From Paenibacillus sp. V4I3 (lineage in GTDB: Bacteria; Bacillota; Bacilli; Paenibacillales; NBRC-103111): a stretch of DNA of 64,000 nt. Below, one piece after another: positions 18,297 to 26,750 of the stretch; position 1 is the first letter of the stretch; each line of letters starts with the position of its first letter. The stretch spans positions 1,772,501 to 1,836,500 of the forward strand of contig NZ_JAUSZA010000001.1 in NCBI RefSeq assembly GCF_030817215.1, given 5' to 3'. Under the pieces are notes generated by a model. It saw only the letters and a program-made list of their open reading frames with translations, did not search any database and was not told where the DNA came from. Made by a program: the position numbers and the translations under genes.

Positions 18297-21200
18297 ATGC
18301 AAGGAAGCTTAACCAGATGGATGGGACTGCGCACTGAAGATATTCGGAAGCTATGGATGATGCTGCCGATCTTTTATTTTAGCGGGATTGCTGAATCCTT
18401 GAACTATACCGCGTTCATGGCGCTTTTTAACCAAAGATTCGGTGTGCAGTATTTACCTTATATCTATATCGTAGAAGCGGCAATTATGCCTCTAGAGGGC
18501 TGGCTCTTAGCGAAGCTGGCGAATCGGCTGCCCAAGGCCAAAATGATGACAACGCTCTACCTAATTATGATAGGATTGCTGCTCCTCAATGGTGCCGTGC
18601 TGCTTGGATTTAAGCTTGGCGGTATTGATTTCCGGTATTACTACCCGATTCTGTTCTTGTCTTCCAACTTTGTCGTGAGACAGCTCACGCTACTGCTTTG
18701 GAGTACGGCCTTCGATCTGTGTCCGACACAGCAGGCCAAAAGGTTAATGCCGGTGTTCATCGCTTCAACGACGACCGGCGGAATTACGGCAGGCTTGATC
18801 GCCCACCAAATTGGTAAACTGCTTGGTACCGAAGCGGTGTATGCGCTCGCTCCAGTGTTGATGGTGTTCGGCTTCATCTTTTTCCGCAAAGCGCTGGCAC
18901 GGTATTTGGTGCCTTTGACTTTGAAAGAAGATAAACGATTGAAGGCACAGGGGGATTTAAGCCCAAGCGAAGAGAAACAGCAGCCTGCTGGCTACTATGT
19001 GAAACATATACTGCGCAGCCCGTTCTTGCTTTGTGCCATAGCTTTAATGACACTTATGCCTGCGATTTATTTTATGATCGAGTATCAGTACTTCACGGTT
19101 GCTGAGAGCAAGTTCCCCCAGGAAGGCGATTTAACCTCATTTTATGGATTAATTACCGCTATTCAATTCACGATCTGCTTGCTTCTGCAAACGGTATCTA
19201 CCCGCTTAATGAACTGGCTGGGCGCGAGTAATATGCTGCTGGCGATTACGGTCATCTTCCTTGGCGGCTTTGGACTTACTGCTTTGTTTTTAAATCAATC
19301 GCTGGGGCTCGTGATGGTGTCCGGCTCTTATGCCATTTTTTATATTCTGCTGTATTACATTGCGGAGCCGTGCTATCAGCTTTTTTTCAAAATGATGCCT
19401 ATCGGAAGGCGCGATGGCTATCGTTATTTTGCTCAGGGTGTGGCTGCTTCGGGCGGGATCTTAATCGGTTCACTGTTATCTTTGCTGCATTCGTTTGGCC
19501 TAATTCAGCTGTCACCTCTTGCTTGGGTAGGTGTAGTTGTAGCGGCTATTCTCGTCGTGGTAGCTTGGTTCGGAAGGAATCTATACATACGTGAATTGGT
19601 CAAAAGTGTGCAATCCTTGCATGCGGATCTATCGGATATTGCGGGCTCCTTTATCGGGGGCATTCGCAGCTCCAAAGCTTTATCCTCCATGCTCGGCTAT
19701 CTGAAGCATCCGAATGATTATGTGCGAGAGCTGGCGCTCGAAGTGATTGGTAAAGCGAAAGATTCCGCTTTCCTGCCGCAGTTGATCGGAATGATTGGTG
19801 AGGAAAGCTCAAGAATCCGCATTGCTGTGCTGCGGGCGATGAATTTGCAAGGGGCAACGATTCAGGATCTCGTGCAGGTGGCTTCATTCTTGGAGGATGA
19901 GGACCCTGAGGTACGTGCGGAGAGTGTGAAGTTGATTTCAAAGGCAACACATCTCAAAAGCCAATCGCATTTCTTCATTCGTGTTAAGCTGCTAGATAAC
20001 CATCCGAAGGTTGTGCACGAAGGCGTTAAGGCGCTTTATGCGCTGGAAAGTGAAGAAAGCTATCAAGCCTGTGACGAGGCAATTATTAAAATGCTCGATA
20101 ACGGTGGTGAATGGGCGGTTTATGGCTGTCACACTGTCGCTGATCTTAAGCTGGATTCCTATTCAGCATGGGTGTTATCGCTGCTCGATGATCATCGTCC
20201 TGCTGTCAAAGTTGCGGCTGCGCACTGTATTGGTAAGCTTCAGCAGGTGGATGCAATTCCCCACCTCTTGTCGATGGTGCCACTCGCAGATCAAGAGCTG
20301 CGCAAGGCCATTCTCGAGGCTTTCATAGATATGGGGGCTAAGGCTCTGCCAGCCTTGTTGAACGGCGTGAATCATGTGAATCCGTTTATATGGAATTCGG
20401 CGGTTACAGCGCTCGCTGAGTTGCTGGATGAAAGTAAATTACGATCAGAGTTAGTTGATCGCTGCGTAAGTCGAATGCTTGCTTCCACGCAGGAACGCGC
20501 ATTGCCGGCTGCTCTTCAAGAGCTGGGGATGCAGGGGCTTGCCGAGCTTGCCAACCAACGCTGCGGGGAGCTGCATAATGCGTTGGTTGGTGGCGCGTGG
20601 GCGGTAATGACCAAGTTCGTAGATGAGCGTGTGGTTACGACACTCCGCGAAGCGACTCAGGACGAGAGTGACGAAGTTCGCGATAATGCTTTGGAAGTTC
20701 TTGCTGAGGGGCTCGGCGATCGCAGATTGGCCTTGGCTCTGTTGGAATTATTAAAGAAAGAGACTGTGAGAAGCAGTGTAGCAATGACGGAGCCGCTTCT
20801 TATTTTGCAAGAAGCTAAGATTTGGTCGGATGATTGGCTTCGAGATATTGCTGTTTATGCACTAAGTTCACTGGAGCGTGCCGTTATGAAGGAAGATCGC
20901 AAGTTTTTAACGATGCTGGATAAAGTTATTTTCTTGAAGCAGGTCTCCCTATTCGCGGACCTGTCCGTGGATGAACTAGGTTTAATTGCAGGGATTGCAA
21001 CGGAGGAAGTACATGAGGATCTTACTTATTTATTGCGCCGTGGTGAGAGGAATGCGGCCATGTATCTCATCATTGAAGGCAATGTAGAGCTGAGCAATGA
21101 GACAGGTATTGGGGAGACTGTTACGATTGGTGTACTAGGACCGAAGCAAGCACTCGGCGAAACGACGGCATTAGACGGATCTCCTTCCTCGATTACAGCT

Positions 21201-21353
21201 CAAGCGATTTTCGATGAGGTGCGTGTGCTCACTTTGCAAGGGGAAAGCTTGTCTCGGCTAGTGAGATTGTATCCAGAGATCGGGATTGGGCTGCTTCATG
21301 CTTCTAGTGCCAGAGTGCGGCTGCTCGAAAATATGCTTTTGAAAATGGCTTAA
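18297..21353 (+). CDS. Translocase/MFS-like membrane domain fused to HEAT repeats and cNMP-binding-like domain
   Basis: A 1018-aa fusion. Residues ~15-430 hold about 12 membrane helices resembling the NTT (ATP:ADP translocase) / MFS fold. About 445-880 are HEAT repeats (YVRELALEVIGKAK, EVRAESVKLI, AVKVAAAHCIGKL). About 885-1018 form a cyclic-nucleotide-binding-like beta-barrel (LFADLSVDELGLIA; LGETTALDGSPSSITAQA). In the phosphate-binding cassette the expected Arg after Pro is Ser964, so canonical cAMP binding is doubtful. The ribosome-binding site is weak. It lies in the same series as the degenerate cyclase, which suggests paired signalling domains. Confidence 0.8.
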   Translation: MQGSLTRWMGLRTEDIRKLWMMLPIFYFSGIAESLNYTAFMALFNQRFGVQYLPYIYIVEAAIMPLEGWLLAKLANRLPKAKMMTTLYLIMIGLLLLNGAVLLGFKLGGIDFRYYYPILFLSSNFVVRQLTLLLWSTAFDLCPTQQAKRLMPVFIASTTTGGITAGLIAHQIGKLLGTEAVYALAPVLMVFGFIFFRKALARYLVPLTLKEDKRLKAQGDLSPSEEKQQPAGYYVKHILRSPFLLCAIALMTLMPAIYFMIEYQYFTVAESKFPQEGDLTSFYGLITAIQFTICLLLQTVSTRLMNWLGASNMLLAITVIFLGGFGLTALFLNQSLGLVMVSGSYAIFYILLYYIAEPCYQLFFKMMPIGRRDGYRYFAQGVAASGGILIGSLLSLLHSFGLIQLSPLAWVGVVVAAILVVVAWFGRNLYIRELVKSVQSLHADLSDIAGSFIGGIRSSKALSSMLGYLKHPNDYVRELALEVIGKAKDSAFLPQLIGMIGEESSRIRIAVLRAMNLQGATIQDLVQVASFLEDEDPEVRAESVKLISKATHLKSQSHFFIRVKLLDNHPKVVHEGVKALYALESEESYQACDEAIIKMLDNGGEWAVYGCHTVADLKLDSYSAWVLSLLDDHRPAVKVAAAHCIGKLQQVDAIPHLLSMVPLADQELRKAILEAFIDMGAKALPALLNGVNHVNPFIWNSAVTALAELLDESKLRSELVDRCVSRMLASTQERALPAALQELGMQGLAELANQRCGELHNALVGGAWAVMTKFVDERVVTTLREATQDESDEVRDNALEVLAEGLGDRRLALALLELLKKETVRSSVAMTEPLLILQEAKIWSDDWLRDIAVYALSSLERAVMKEDRKFLTMLDKVIFLKQVSLFADLSVDELGLIAGIATEEVHEDLTYLLRRGERNAAMYLIIEGNVELSNETGIGETVTIGVLGPKQALGETTALDGSPSSITAQAIFDEVRVLTLQGESLSRLVRLYPEIGIGLLHASSARVRLLENMLLKMA

Positions 21354-21406
21354 ATCGGTTATTCGGCTAGTGGCTTCAGTAATCAGCGTCTGGGAGGGTG
21401 AATGTC

Positions 21407-21844
21407 GTGTCAGCAGAGTCCATCGTTTTGAGCAATGATCTGAAGGAACTCGAACGGCTAGGTGTATTCTTACGAGGCTTGTCGGGGACTATGGGCATGG
21501 ATGACCATACGTTGTACCAAGTGAATTTAGTCTGCGACGAGCTTGTGACGAACATCATTCTCTATGGCTATCCGCCTGGTGAAACCCGTATGCATACGAT
21601 CCGCATTGATTTGGGGCTTGTCCCCGATGGTTGGGAGCTTCGAATGACAGATCGCGGAGTGCCTTTTAATCTTCTGTTGAAGTCTAGTCCGACTGTGGAT
21701 CAGAGCTTGGAAGATCGAGGGATTGGCGGTCTCGGCATCTACTTTGTGAAGCAGGTAATGGATGACATTGTATATGAACGCTTGAACGAGGAAAATGTTC
21801 TAATGATGAAAAAATGGCGAATCAAGGAGGAGGGAATATCATGA
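21407..21844 (+). CDS. RsbW-like serine kinase / anti-sigma-type ATPase
   Basis: A 145-aa HATPase_c protein of the partner-switching type. The N-box is CDELVTNIILYGY, the G1 box DRGVPFN and the G2 box GGLGIYFVKQ. The GTG at 21407 is 9 nt after GGGAGG and is preferred over the GTG at 21398. It overlaps the STAS gene by ATGA. In known systems such proteins phosphorylate a STAS protein and bind a sigma factor or other target. No sigma-factor gene is in this region. Confidence 0.88.
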   Translation: MSAESIVLSNDLKELERLGVFLRGLSGTMGMDDHTLYQVNLVCDELVTNIILYGYPPGETRMHTIRIDLGLVPDGWELRMTDRGVPFNLLLKSSPTVDQSLEDRGIGGLGIYFVKQVMDDIVYERLNEENVLMMKKWRIKEEGIS

Positions 21845-22176
21845 TGATAACCGAGCAAATGCAAGGCGATATCGTGCTGCTAAGCTTAAACGGCCGACTG
21901 GATGCGAATACATCCGCGAGCTTGGAATCGGCTTTTGCAAAACTAGTAGAGCAGGGGAATGGCAAGTTCGTGTTTGATCTTCAAGGACTTGACTATGTCA
22001 GCAGTGCAGGGCTCAGAAGCTTACTTGCAGCAGCCAAAATGATTAAGGTGATTCAAGGCAAGCTGGCGCTGGCACGAATGAATGAGCATGTGAAAGATGT
22101 TTTCGACATGTCGGGATTTAGCCGGATTTTCTCAATTTATGAGACGGAAGCGGATGCTGTCCATGCTATTTCATAG
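21841..22176 (+). CDS. STAS-domain anti-anti-sigma-type protein
   Basis: A 111-aa STAS protein (RsbV/SpoIIAA class). The phosphorylation loop is DYVSSAGLRSLL, with Ser55 the likely phosphosite by alignment with SpoIIAA. The ATG at 21841 overlaps the kinase stop and follows GGAGGAGG at 8 nt, so the pair is translationally coupled. It is the expected substrate of the kinase at 21407 and of the phosphatase at 22198. Confidence 0.92.
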   Translation: MMITEQMQGDIVLLSLNGRLDANTSASLESAFAKLVEQGNGKFVFDLQGLDYVSSAGLRSLLAAAKMIKVIQGKLALARMNEHVKDVFDMSGFSRIFSIYETEADAVHAIS

Positions 22177-22197
22177 TTGGAAAGGGAGGCGCGCTAG

Positions 22198-23643
22198 ATG
22201 AATATCGTTGTTGGTGTGCTTCTCATTGTTTGTCTAGTGGTTGTCGTTTTTTGGCAGCTGAGCGAGCGAAAGCGTAGATCCGCAGAGTTGGAGCTTCAGA
22301 GAACTATGCAGCTATTCGATGTAAGTTTGGAAGTAAATTCGACGATCCGCAAGCAGGACTTGCTTGTGAAAATCATGGAAACCTCTTCCCGCATTATGAA
22401 TGCGGAAGCTTCGTCGGTCATTTTGGTCGATGAGGAAAAAGGGGAGTTGTTCTTTGACCTTGCGCTAGGTGAAAAAGGCGATGAAGTTCGTGAAATTCGC
22501 CTCAAAATAGGTGAAGGTATCGCAGGCTGGGTGGCTCAGACCGGCGAATCGGTCAAGGTTGATGATGCTGGGCAGGATGAGCGGTGGTCGTCGAAGGTAG
22601 CGAAACGAGTCGATTATCCGACGCGCAGCCTTCTCTGCGTACCACTGGTAAGCAAGGGTAAAATTATCGGTGTGCTGCAGGTGTTGAACAAGCGGGATGG
22701 CGCCCATTTCTCTGACCGCGATTTACAGCTGCTTGAGTCCATTGCATCGCCAACGGCGGTCTCCTTGGAGAATGCCATGCTGTATGAAGCGCTTGAGAAG
22801 TCAATCCATGCGTTGAAAACGACGACGGCTGCTAAAGAACGGATGGAAAGTGAGTTGCGCATTGCCACCGATATCCAAATGGGATTCCTGCCTCGCGGGA
22901 GTTTGTGTTTAAGCAGCGGCGGCATTGAAGGTGATCTGAGCAGCTCAACTGAAGCGGAAGGTCTTGAAAGTGCTGACGTAGCCGTCGTGGAGACACAGGC
23001 CATTATTCGTCCTGCTCGTGAAGTGGGTGGGGACTTCTACGACTACTTCTGTATCGGAGCGGATCGCTTGTTCTTCGTGCTTGGCGATGTATCTGACAAA
23101 GGAATCCCTGCGGCATTATTCATGGCTGTAACCATGACATTGTTGAAAGGGAAGATGACTTCAGAGATGACTCCTGGAGAGCTGTTGACGTCAGTCAATC
23201 AGGAGCTTTATAAGGATGACTCAACGATGTTTGCGACGATCTTCTGCGGTTTACTGGATGTACGAACGGGACAGTTAATTTATAGCGATGGTGGTCATTG
23301 TCCCCCTTATATCATAAGGGAAAGCGGAGACGTGGAGCAGCTGAGAGGGAAGAAGGGTCTCCCGCTTGGCGTTATGGATGATATGCTTTATATGGATAAT
23401 GAAATAACATTAGGTATTGGCGATCGAATTATACTATATACCGATGGGATTACAGAGGCTGAGGATCGGCTGCAGGAACAATATGGCTTCTCCCGACTCT
23501 ATGATCTATTGTCGAAGGAGCAAGCAAGTAATCAAACGCGCATGCTTGAGCGGATGGTTGAGGGCGTAGATGACTTCACGAATGGCGCTGTCCAGTCTGA
23601 TGATATTGCTGTGCTTGTTATAGACAGAACAACCAAAATGTAA
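22198..23643 (+). CDS. GAF-domain SpoIIE/PP2C phosphatase (RsbU/RsbP-like)
   Basis: A 481-aa protein with one N-terminal membrane segment (~3-19), a GAF sensor (~45-190), a short coiled coil and a SpoIIE-type PP2C phosphatase (~255-480). The metal-binding Asp motifs are intact: VGGDFYDYF, LGDVSDKG, YTDGITEAE and SDDIAVLVI. It lies 21 bp after the STAS gene and should dephosphorylate that protein, so a GAF-sensed signal sets the partner switch. The membrane segment places it beside the cluster's other membrane sensors. Confidence 0.92.
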   Translation: MNIVVGVLLIVCLVVVVFWQLSERKRRSAELELQRTMQLFDVSLEVNSTIRKQDLLVKIMETSSRIMNAEASSVILVDEEKGELFFDLALGEKGDEVREIRLKIGEGIAGWVAQTGESVKVDDAGQDERWSSKVAKRVDYPTRSLLCVPLVSKGKIIGVLQVLNKRDGAHFSDRDLQLLESIASPTAVSLENAMLYEALEKSIHALKTTTAAKERMESELRIATDIQMGFLPRGSLCLSSGGIEGDLSSSTEAEGLESADVAVVETQAIIRPAREVGGDFYDYFCIGADRLFFVLGDVSDKGIPAALFMAVTMTLLKGKMTSEMTPGELLTSVNQELYKDDSTMFATIFCGLLDVRTGQLIYSDGGHCPPYIIRESGDVEQLRGKKGLPLGVMDDMLYMDNEITLGIGDRIILYTDGITEAEDRLQEQYGFSRLYDLLSKEQASNQTRMLERMVEGVDDFTNGAVQSDDIAVLVIDRTTKM

Positions 23644-23662
23644 CCTCAAAGCCATATAGTTG

Positions 23663-23671
23663 TGATATAGT
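23663..23671 (+). promoter_or_regulatory. Extended -10 promoter ahead of the DUF4157 gene
   Basis: TGATATAGT matches the extended -10 form TGnTATAnT, 20 bp after the phosphatase stop. No clear -35 is seen. It would give a leader of about 100 nt and an independent transcript for the cargo genes. Confidence 0.4.
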
Positions 23672-23688
23672 GAATTTATATGACTTCA

Positions 23689-23745
23689 TGCGTTCAGACA
23701 CGGATAATTAGGGGACGCAAGCCATCCGCGGATGGGAAATAAGGC
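23689..23745 (+). promoter_or_regulatory. Structured 5' leader of the DUF4157 gene
   Basis: TGCGTTC (23689-23695) can pair with GGACGCA (23713-23719), one wobble. CCATC-CGCG-GATGG (23722-23735) is a perfect hairpin, and GCC (23721-23723) could alternatively pair with GGC (23743-23745). The GGGACGCAAGCC stretch recalls part of the c-di-GMP-I aptamer, but the 5' half is not found. This is a structured leader of unknown class. Confidence 0.35.
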
Positions 23746-23776
23746 TGGGAAATACCACTATAGGGGGTTCATGCCA

Positions 23777-24700
23777 ATGCAAAAGTCACGTATTAACAGG
23801 CAACCAGATACTTCTTTGCAAACGAATCATCGTACCAAAAGCAGTACGCAAGGACAGTCTGCAGGAGCAGATCTGATGAATATTCAGCGCACGATTGGCA
23901 ACAAAGCTGTTGGCAGTATGCTGACTGTTCAGACGAAGCTTACTGTTGGACCCGTGGGTGATTCTTATGAACAAGAGGCCGATCAAGTCGGTAAAGAAGT
24001 AGCTGATCATATCGCAGCATCAGAAAGTAGCGGGGCATCTAAGACAGACGTTCAGCGTACGGAGAGTGAAGGTGCAGGTTCGGAGGCTGAAGAACTTCAG
24101 ATGAAACCAGCAGCGGACACGATCCAACGTATGGAGGAAGAAGATGAGCTTCAGATGAAGCCAGCAGACACGATCCAGCGTATGGAGGAAGAGGAAGAAC
24201 TTCAGATGAAGCCATCGGCGGAAACGATCCAACGTATGGAGGAAGAAGATGAGCTTCAGATGAAGCCATCGGCGGAAACGATCCAGCGTATGGAGGAAGA
24301 AGATGAGCTTCAGATGAAGCCGTCGGGCGAAGCAATCCAGCGCTCGGAGAGCGGAGAATCAGAAGAGGAAGAGCTGCAAATGAAGCCGTCAGGTGGCGGA
24401 AGCTTCGATGCAGGGGCTTCTATCGAATCACAAATTAAGTCCAAACAAGGCAGCGGCAGCAAGATGGATAATCAGATTCAAGCCAAGATGGAATCCGCCT
24501 TTCAAGCTGATTTTAGCAATGTTAACATACACAATGACGCGGAGTCGACTAAGCTCAGCGCTTCCTTAGGTGCAGAAGCATTTGCAACTGGCAATGATGT
24601 CTTTTTCCGCGAAGGTCGCTATAACCCTGATAGCCGTGAAGGGCAGGAGCTGCTCGGTCACGAATTAACGCATGTTATCCAGCAGCGAGGCGGCAAATAA
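23777..24700 (+). CDS. DUF4157 protein with acidic ELQMKP repeats
   Basis: A 307-aa protein. The ATG at 23777 is 9 nt after AGGGGG; ATGs at 23732 and 23771 are less well placed. It carries an N-terminal IQRTIGNKA motif (36-44), then six copies of an acidic 18-19-residue repeat with ELQMKP (about 104-205), and a C-terminal DUF4157 domain whose HELTH (295-299) fits an HExxH zincin motif. There is no signal peptide. DUF4157 proteins are known companions of extracellular contractile injection systems, often on toxins, and acidic ELQ-type repeats recur in them. It lacks an obvious toxin domain, so it may be a protease, an adaptor or a cargo carrier. Confidence 0.85.
   Translation: MQKSRINRQPDTSLQTNHRTKSSTQGQSAGADLMNIQRTIGNKAVGSMLTVQTKLTVGPVGDSYEQEADQVGKEVADHIAASESSGASKTDVQRTESEGAGSEAEELQMKPAADTIQRMEEEDELQMKPADTIQRMEEEEELQMKPSAETIQRMEEEDELQMKPSAETIQRMEEEDELQMKPSGEAIQRSESGESEEEELQMKPSGGGSFDAGASIESQIKSKQGSGSKMDNQIQAKMESAFQADFSNVNIHNDAESTKLSASLGAEAFATGNDVFFREGRYNPDSREGQELLGHELTHVIQQRGGK
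24088..24395 (+). repeat. Intragenic tandem repeat, about 54-57 bp, six units
   Basis: Copies of a segment encoding (E)ELQMKP-(S/A)AETIQRMEEED follow each other almost without gaps. The middle units are nearly identical in DNA, which points to recent expansion and possible length variation. Confidence 0.9.
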
Positions 24701-24713
24701 GGTTGATTCATCG

Positions 24714-24747
24714 GCAACAGGGACTTCCTATCATCCTGTTGCTTTTT
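24714..24747 (+). terminator. Terminator after the DUF4157 gene
   Basis: GCAACAGG (24714-24721) pairs with CCTGTTGC (24735-24742), followed by TTTTT. Confidence 0.85.
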
Positions 24748-24786
24748 CGCATGCACGATCACATTGTATAAAGGAGTCAGGCCTGA

Positions 24787-26736
24787 ATGGCACAAGGAAA
24801 CCAGTTCCAATCCAAACGAACCAGCACATCTAACCAAAGGGCTCAACTATCGCAAGCCCCTCAGACAAGCAGTACTTCACCTCAAGTGTCTCCTCTGGGA
24901 AGAGACTTCTTTATGCAAATGCAGCGAACAGCAGGCAATCGTGCGACGCAAGCCTATGCTAATCAACTCATTCAGAGAAATCCTGCGGCTACCCAGCCGC
25001 AAGTGGTTCCTTTGCCAACGGCAACAACAGCGCCACCCGTTGCAGCAACGCCGGCACCACTTCCCACTGTAGCAACACCGACGCCTGTAGCAACCCAGGC
25101 ACCAGGAACAGCGCAACCTGCTCCCGGAATAGCACCCCCTACAACGGTAGCAAATCCGGCACCAGCACCAGCAATAGCAACAGCAGTAGCTGCCCCGCAG
25201 AGTGACGGGACTAAAGAAAGTGCGGACATGGGATCTGGCGTTGTTTCAACATTCAGTGACAGTTTCGGGATGAGATCAGAGGACATGGATGAGTCCTTCA
25301 AAAAATCGAATAATACAGGTGAAGAACAACTATCGAATAGCACGGGAGCTGTAGCTTCGACAGCGGATCTCATTGGCGGACCGTTCCAAATTTTGAGTAC
25401 GATGAGAGAAATGCTAGCTATTTCTGAAGATGATCGAACAAAATTAGACTACGCGTCAGCAGGCTTATCCATAACCGAAGCTGGAGGTAAAATGGTCAGC
25501 GGATCGGCAGGTTTGATAGATAAATCAGCTAAATCCACAGGCCATGAAAATGGCGTGGGTGCTTCTTCCTCCGTCAGTGACTATTCCGGAACGGTTGCTG
25601 AAGCGATAACTTCTGTTAAGAGCGCCATTTTGACGGTTAAGGCGATTTATGATTTGTACAGTAAGCATGCTGAAAATGGCGGTCTGGACAAGGGAGAAAA
25701 GTCAAAAGGCGCTATTGAAATTATTAGCAATGCCATCCAGACTGCGCAATCCGGTCTCAAAGTAGCCAAAGGCATCATGAAGCTTATGGAAACAAGCACA
25801 GCCAGCTTAACATCCGTAATACCAGGTGTCAGCATTGCTGTAAGTGGTGTGAAAATTGCGATTAAAACCGTTGATGTCATTAAAGCCGGCTTAAATCGCT
25901 CGGCCATGACAACGTTGAAACGTGACTTTAAAGGGAAGCATACTGGTGCAGACTTCATTATTGCTAAGCGTTGGTTCCGTAACACTGGTGTTGATAAAGC
26001 GAAGCTTGCGACGCATAAAGCGGAACTTGAACGGAAGAAGGCGCTAGGAGTTGCAGGTGCCGCAGAGCAGCTTGAAGAAATCGCTGAGTATGAATTAGCG
26101 AAAGAAATGAAAAATATTAACGTGAAGCGTACAACACGCGGCGGCTTGCAAATCGGTTTAGAGTTAACTAAAATAGCTGCAGACATTGCAACATTGACTG
26201 GGGTCGGAGCGCAAGTCGGAACGCCGCTCAAAATTGTGGCTTCGGGCGTAAGCGCCGCGATGCCGATTGCGAGGAATTTGAAACAAGCGGGCCGCGATCG
26301 GGCCTCCAAAGCCGGCGCATGGGGAATTACCAAAGCCGTTTTTGATGCTAATAAGTCGACCGATAAGAAACGGGAACAACGCGGGCGGGATGCGGATTTA
26401 ATTCTGAATTTGATCAGGAATCTTCCTAAGCTATACGAGCCAGCGCCAGCTCCGGCGACTGCTGCGCCAACACCAACATCGGCACCAGCACCTGCAACAT
26501 CAGGACAGGCCCCCGCAGCAACGACACAGCCACCAGCATCTGCGGCAACTGTGCCTGCACCGATAGCTATACCTGTAGCAGTAGCTATGCCTACAGATCC
26601 AGTTGTTCTTGCTCGATACGAGCATGTACGCAGTTATGTAGAAGCGGCTGGAGTAAGTTTACCGGCTCTTAAGAATTTTGAGAACAAAGATGAATTGAGA
26701 GGCATGTTGACTAAAGCCATGGCCCAAAGAGAGTAG
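24787..26736 (+). CDS. Ala/Pro-rich cargo-like protein with QRTAGN motif
   Basis: A 649-aa protein of no family I recognise. The N-terminus (1-65) ends in MQRTAGNRA (45-53), the same motif as in the DUF4157 protein. An Ala/Pro/Thr-rich linker (about 65-135) leads to a helical, Gly/Ser/Ala-rich central domain (about 140-540) with weakly hydrophobic stretches such as SVIPGVSIAVSGVKIAIKTVDVI. A second Ala/Pro linker (about 555-600) and a ~45-aa C-terminal helix region follow. There is no signal peptide. The modular build and the position between a DUF4157 gene and a chaperone-like gene suggest an exported effector, possibly membrane-active (inference). Confidence 0.75.
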   Translation: MAQGNQFQSKRTSTSNQRAQLSQAPQTSSTSPQVSPLGRDFFMQMQRTAGNRATQAYANQLIQRNPAATQPQVVPLPTATTAPPVAATPAPLPTVATPTPVATQAPGTAQPAPGIAPPTTVANPAPAPAIATAVAAPQSDGTKESADMGSGVVSTFSDSFGMRSEDMDESFKKSNNTGEEQLSNSTGAVASTADLIGGPFQILSTMREMLAISEDDRTKLDYASAGLSITEAGGKMVSGSAGLIDKSAKSTGHENGVGASSSVSDYSGTVAEAITSVKSAILTVKAIYDLYSKHAENGGLDKGEKSKGAIEIISNAIQTAQSGLKVAKGIMKLMETSTASLTSVIPGVSIAVSGVKIAIKTVDVIKAGLNRSAMTTLKRDFKGKHTGADFIIAKRWFRNTGVDKAKLATHKAELERKKALGVAGAAEQLEEIAEYELAKEMKNINVKRTTRGGLQIGLELTKIAADIATLTGVGAQVGTPLKIVASGVSAAMPIARNLKQAGRDRASKAGAWGITKAVFDANKSTDKKREQRGRDADLILNLIRNLPKLYEPAPAPATAAPTPTSAPAPATSGQAPAATTQPPASAATVPAPIAIPVAVAMPTDPVVLARYEHVRSYVEAAGVSLPALKNFENKDELRGMLTKAMAQRE

Positions 26737-26750
26737 GAGAGTGTACATAC

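Noticed and set aside
21407..23643. A sigma factor within the partner-switch operon
   Set aside because: No sigma-70-like region 2 or 4 motif was found in any neighbouring gene.
23678..23776. c-di-GMP-I riboswitch call
   Set aside because: Only GGGACGCAAGCC is similar; the expected 5' GGCAAACC and GNRA hairpin are not found, so the class is left open.
23732..23776. Earlier start codons for the DUF4157 protein
   Set aside because: ATGs at 23732 and 23771 lack a properly spaced ribosome-binding site, and the first lies inside the structured leader.
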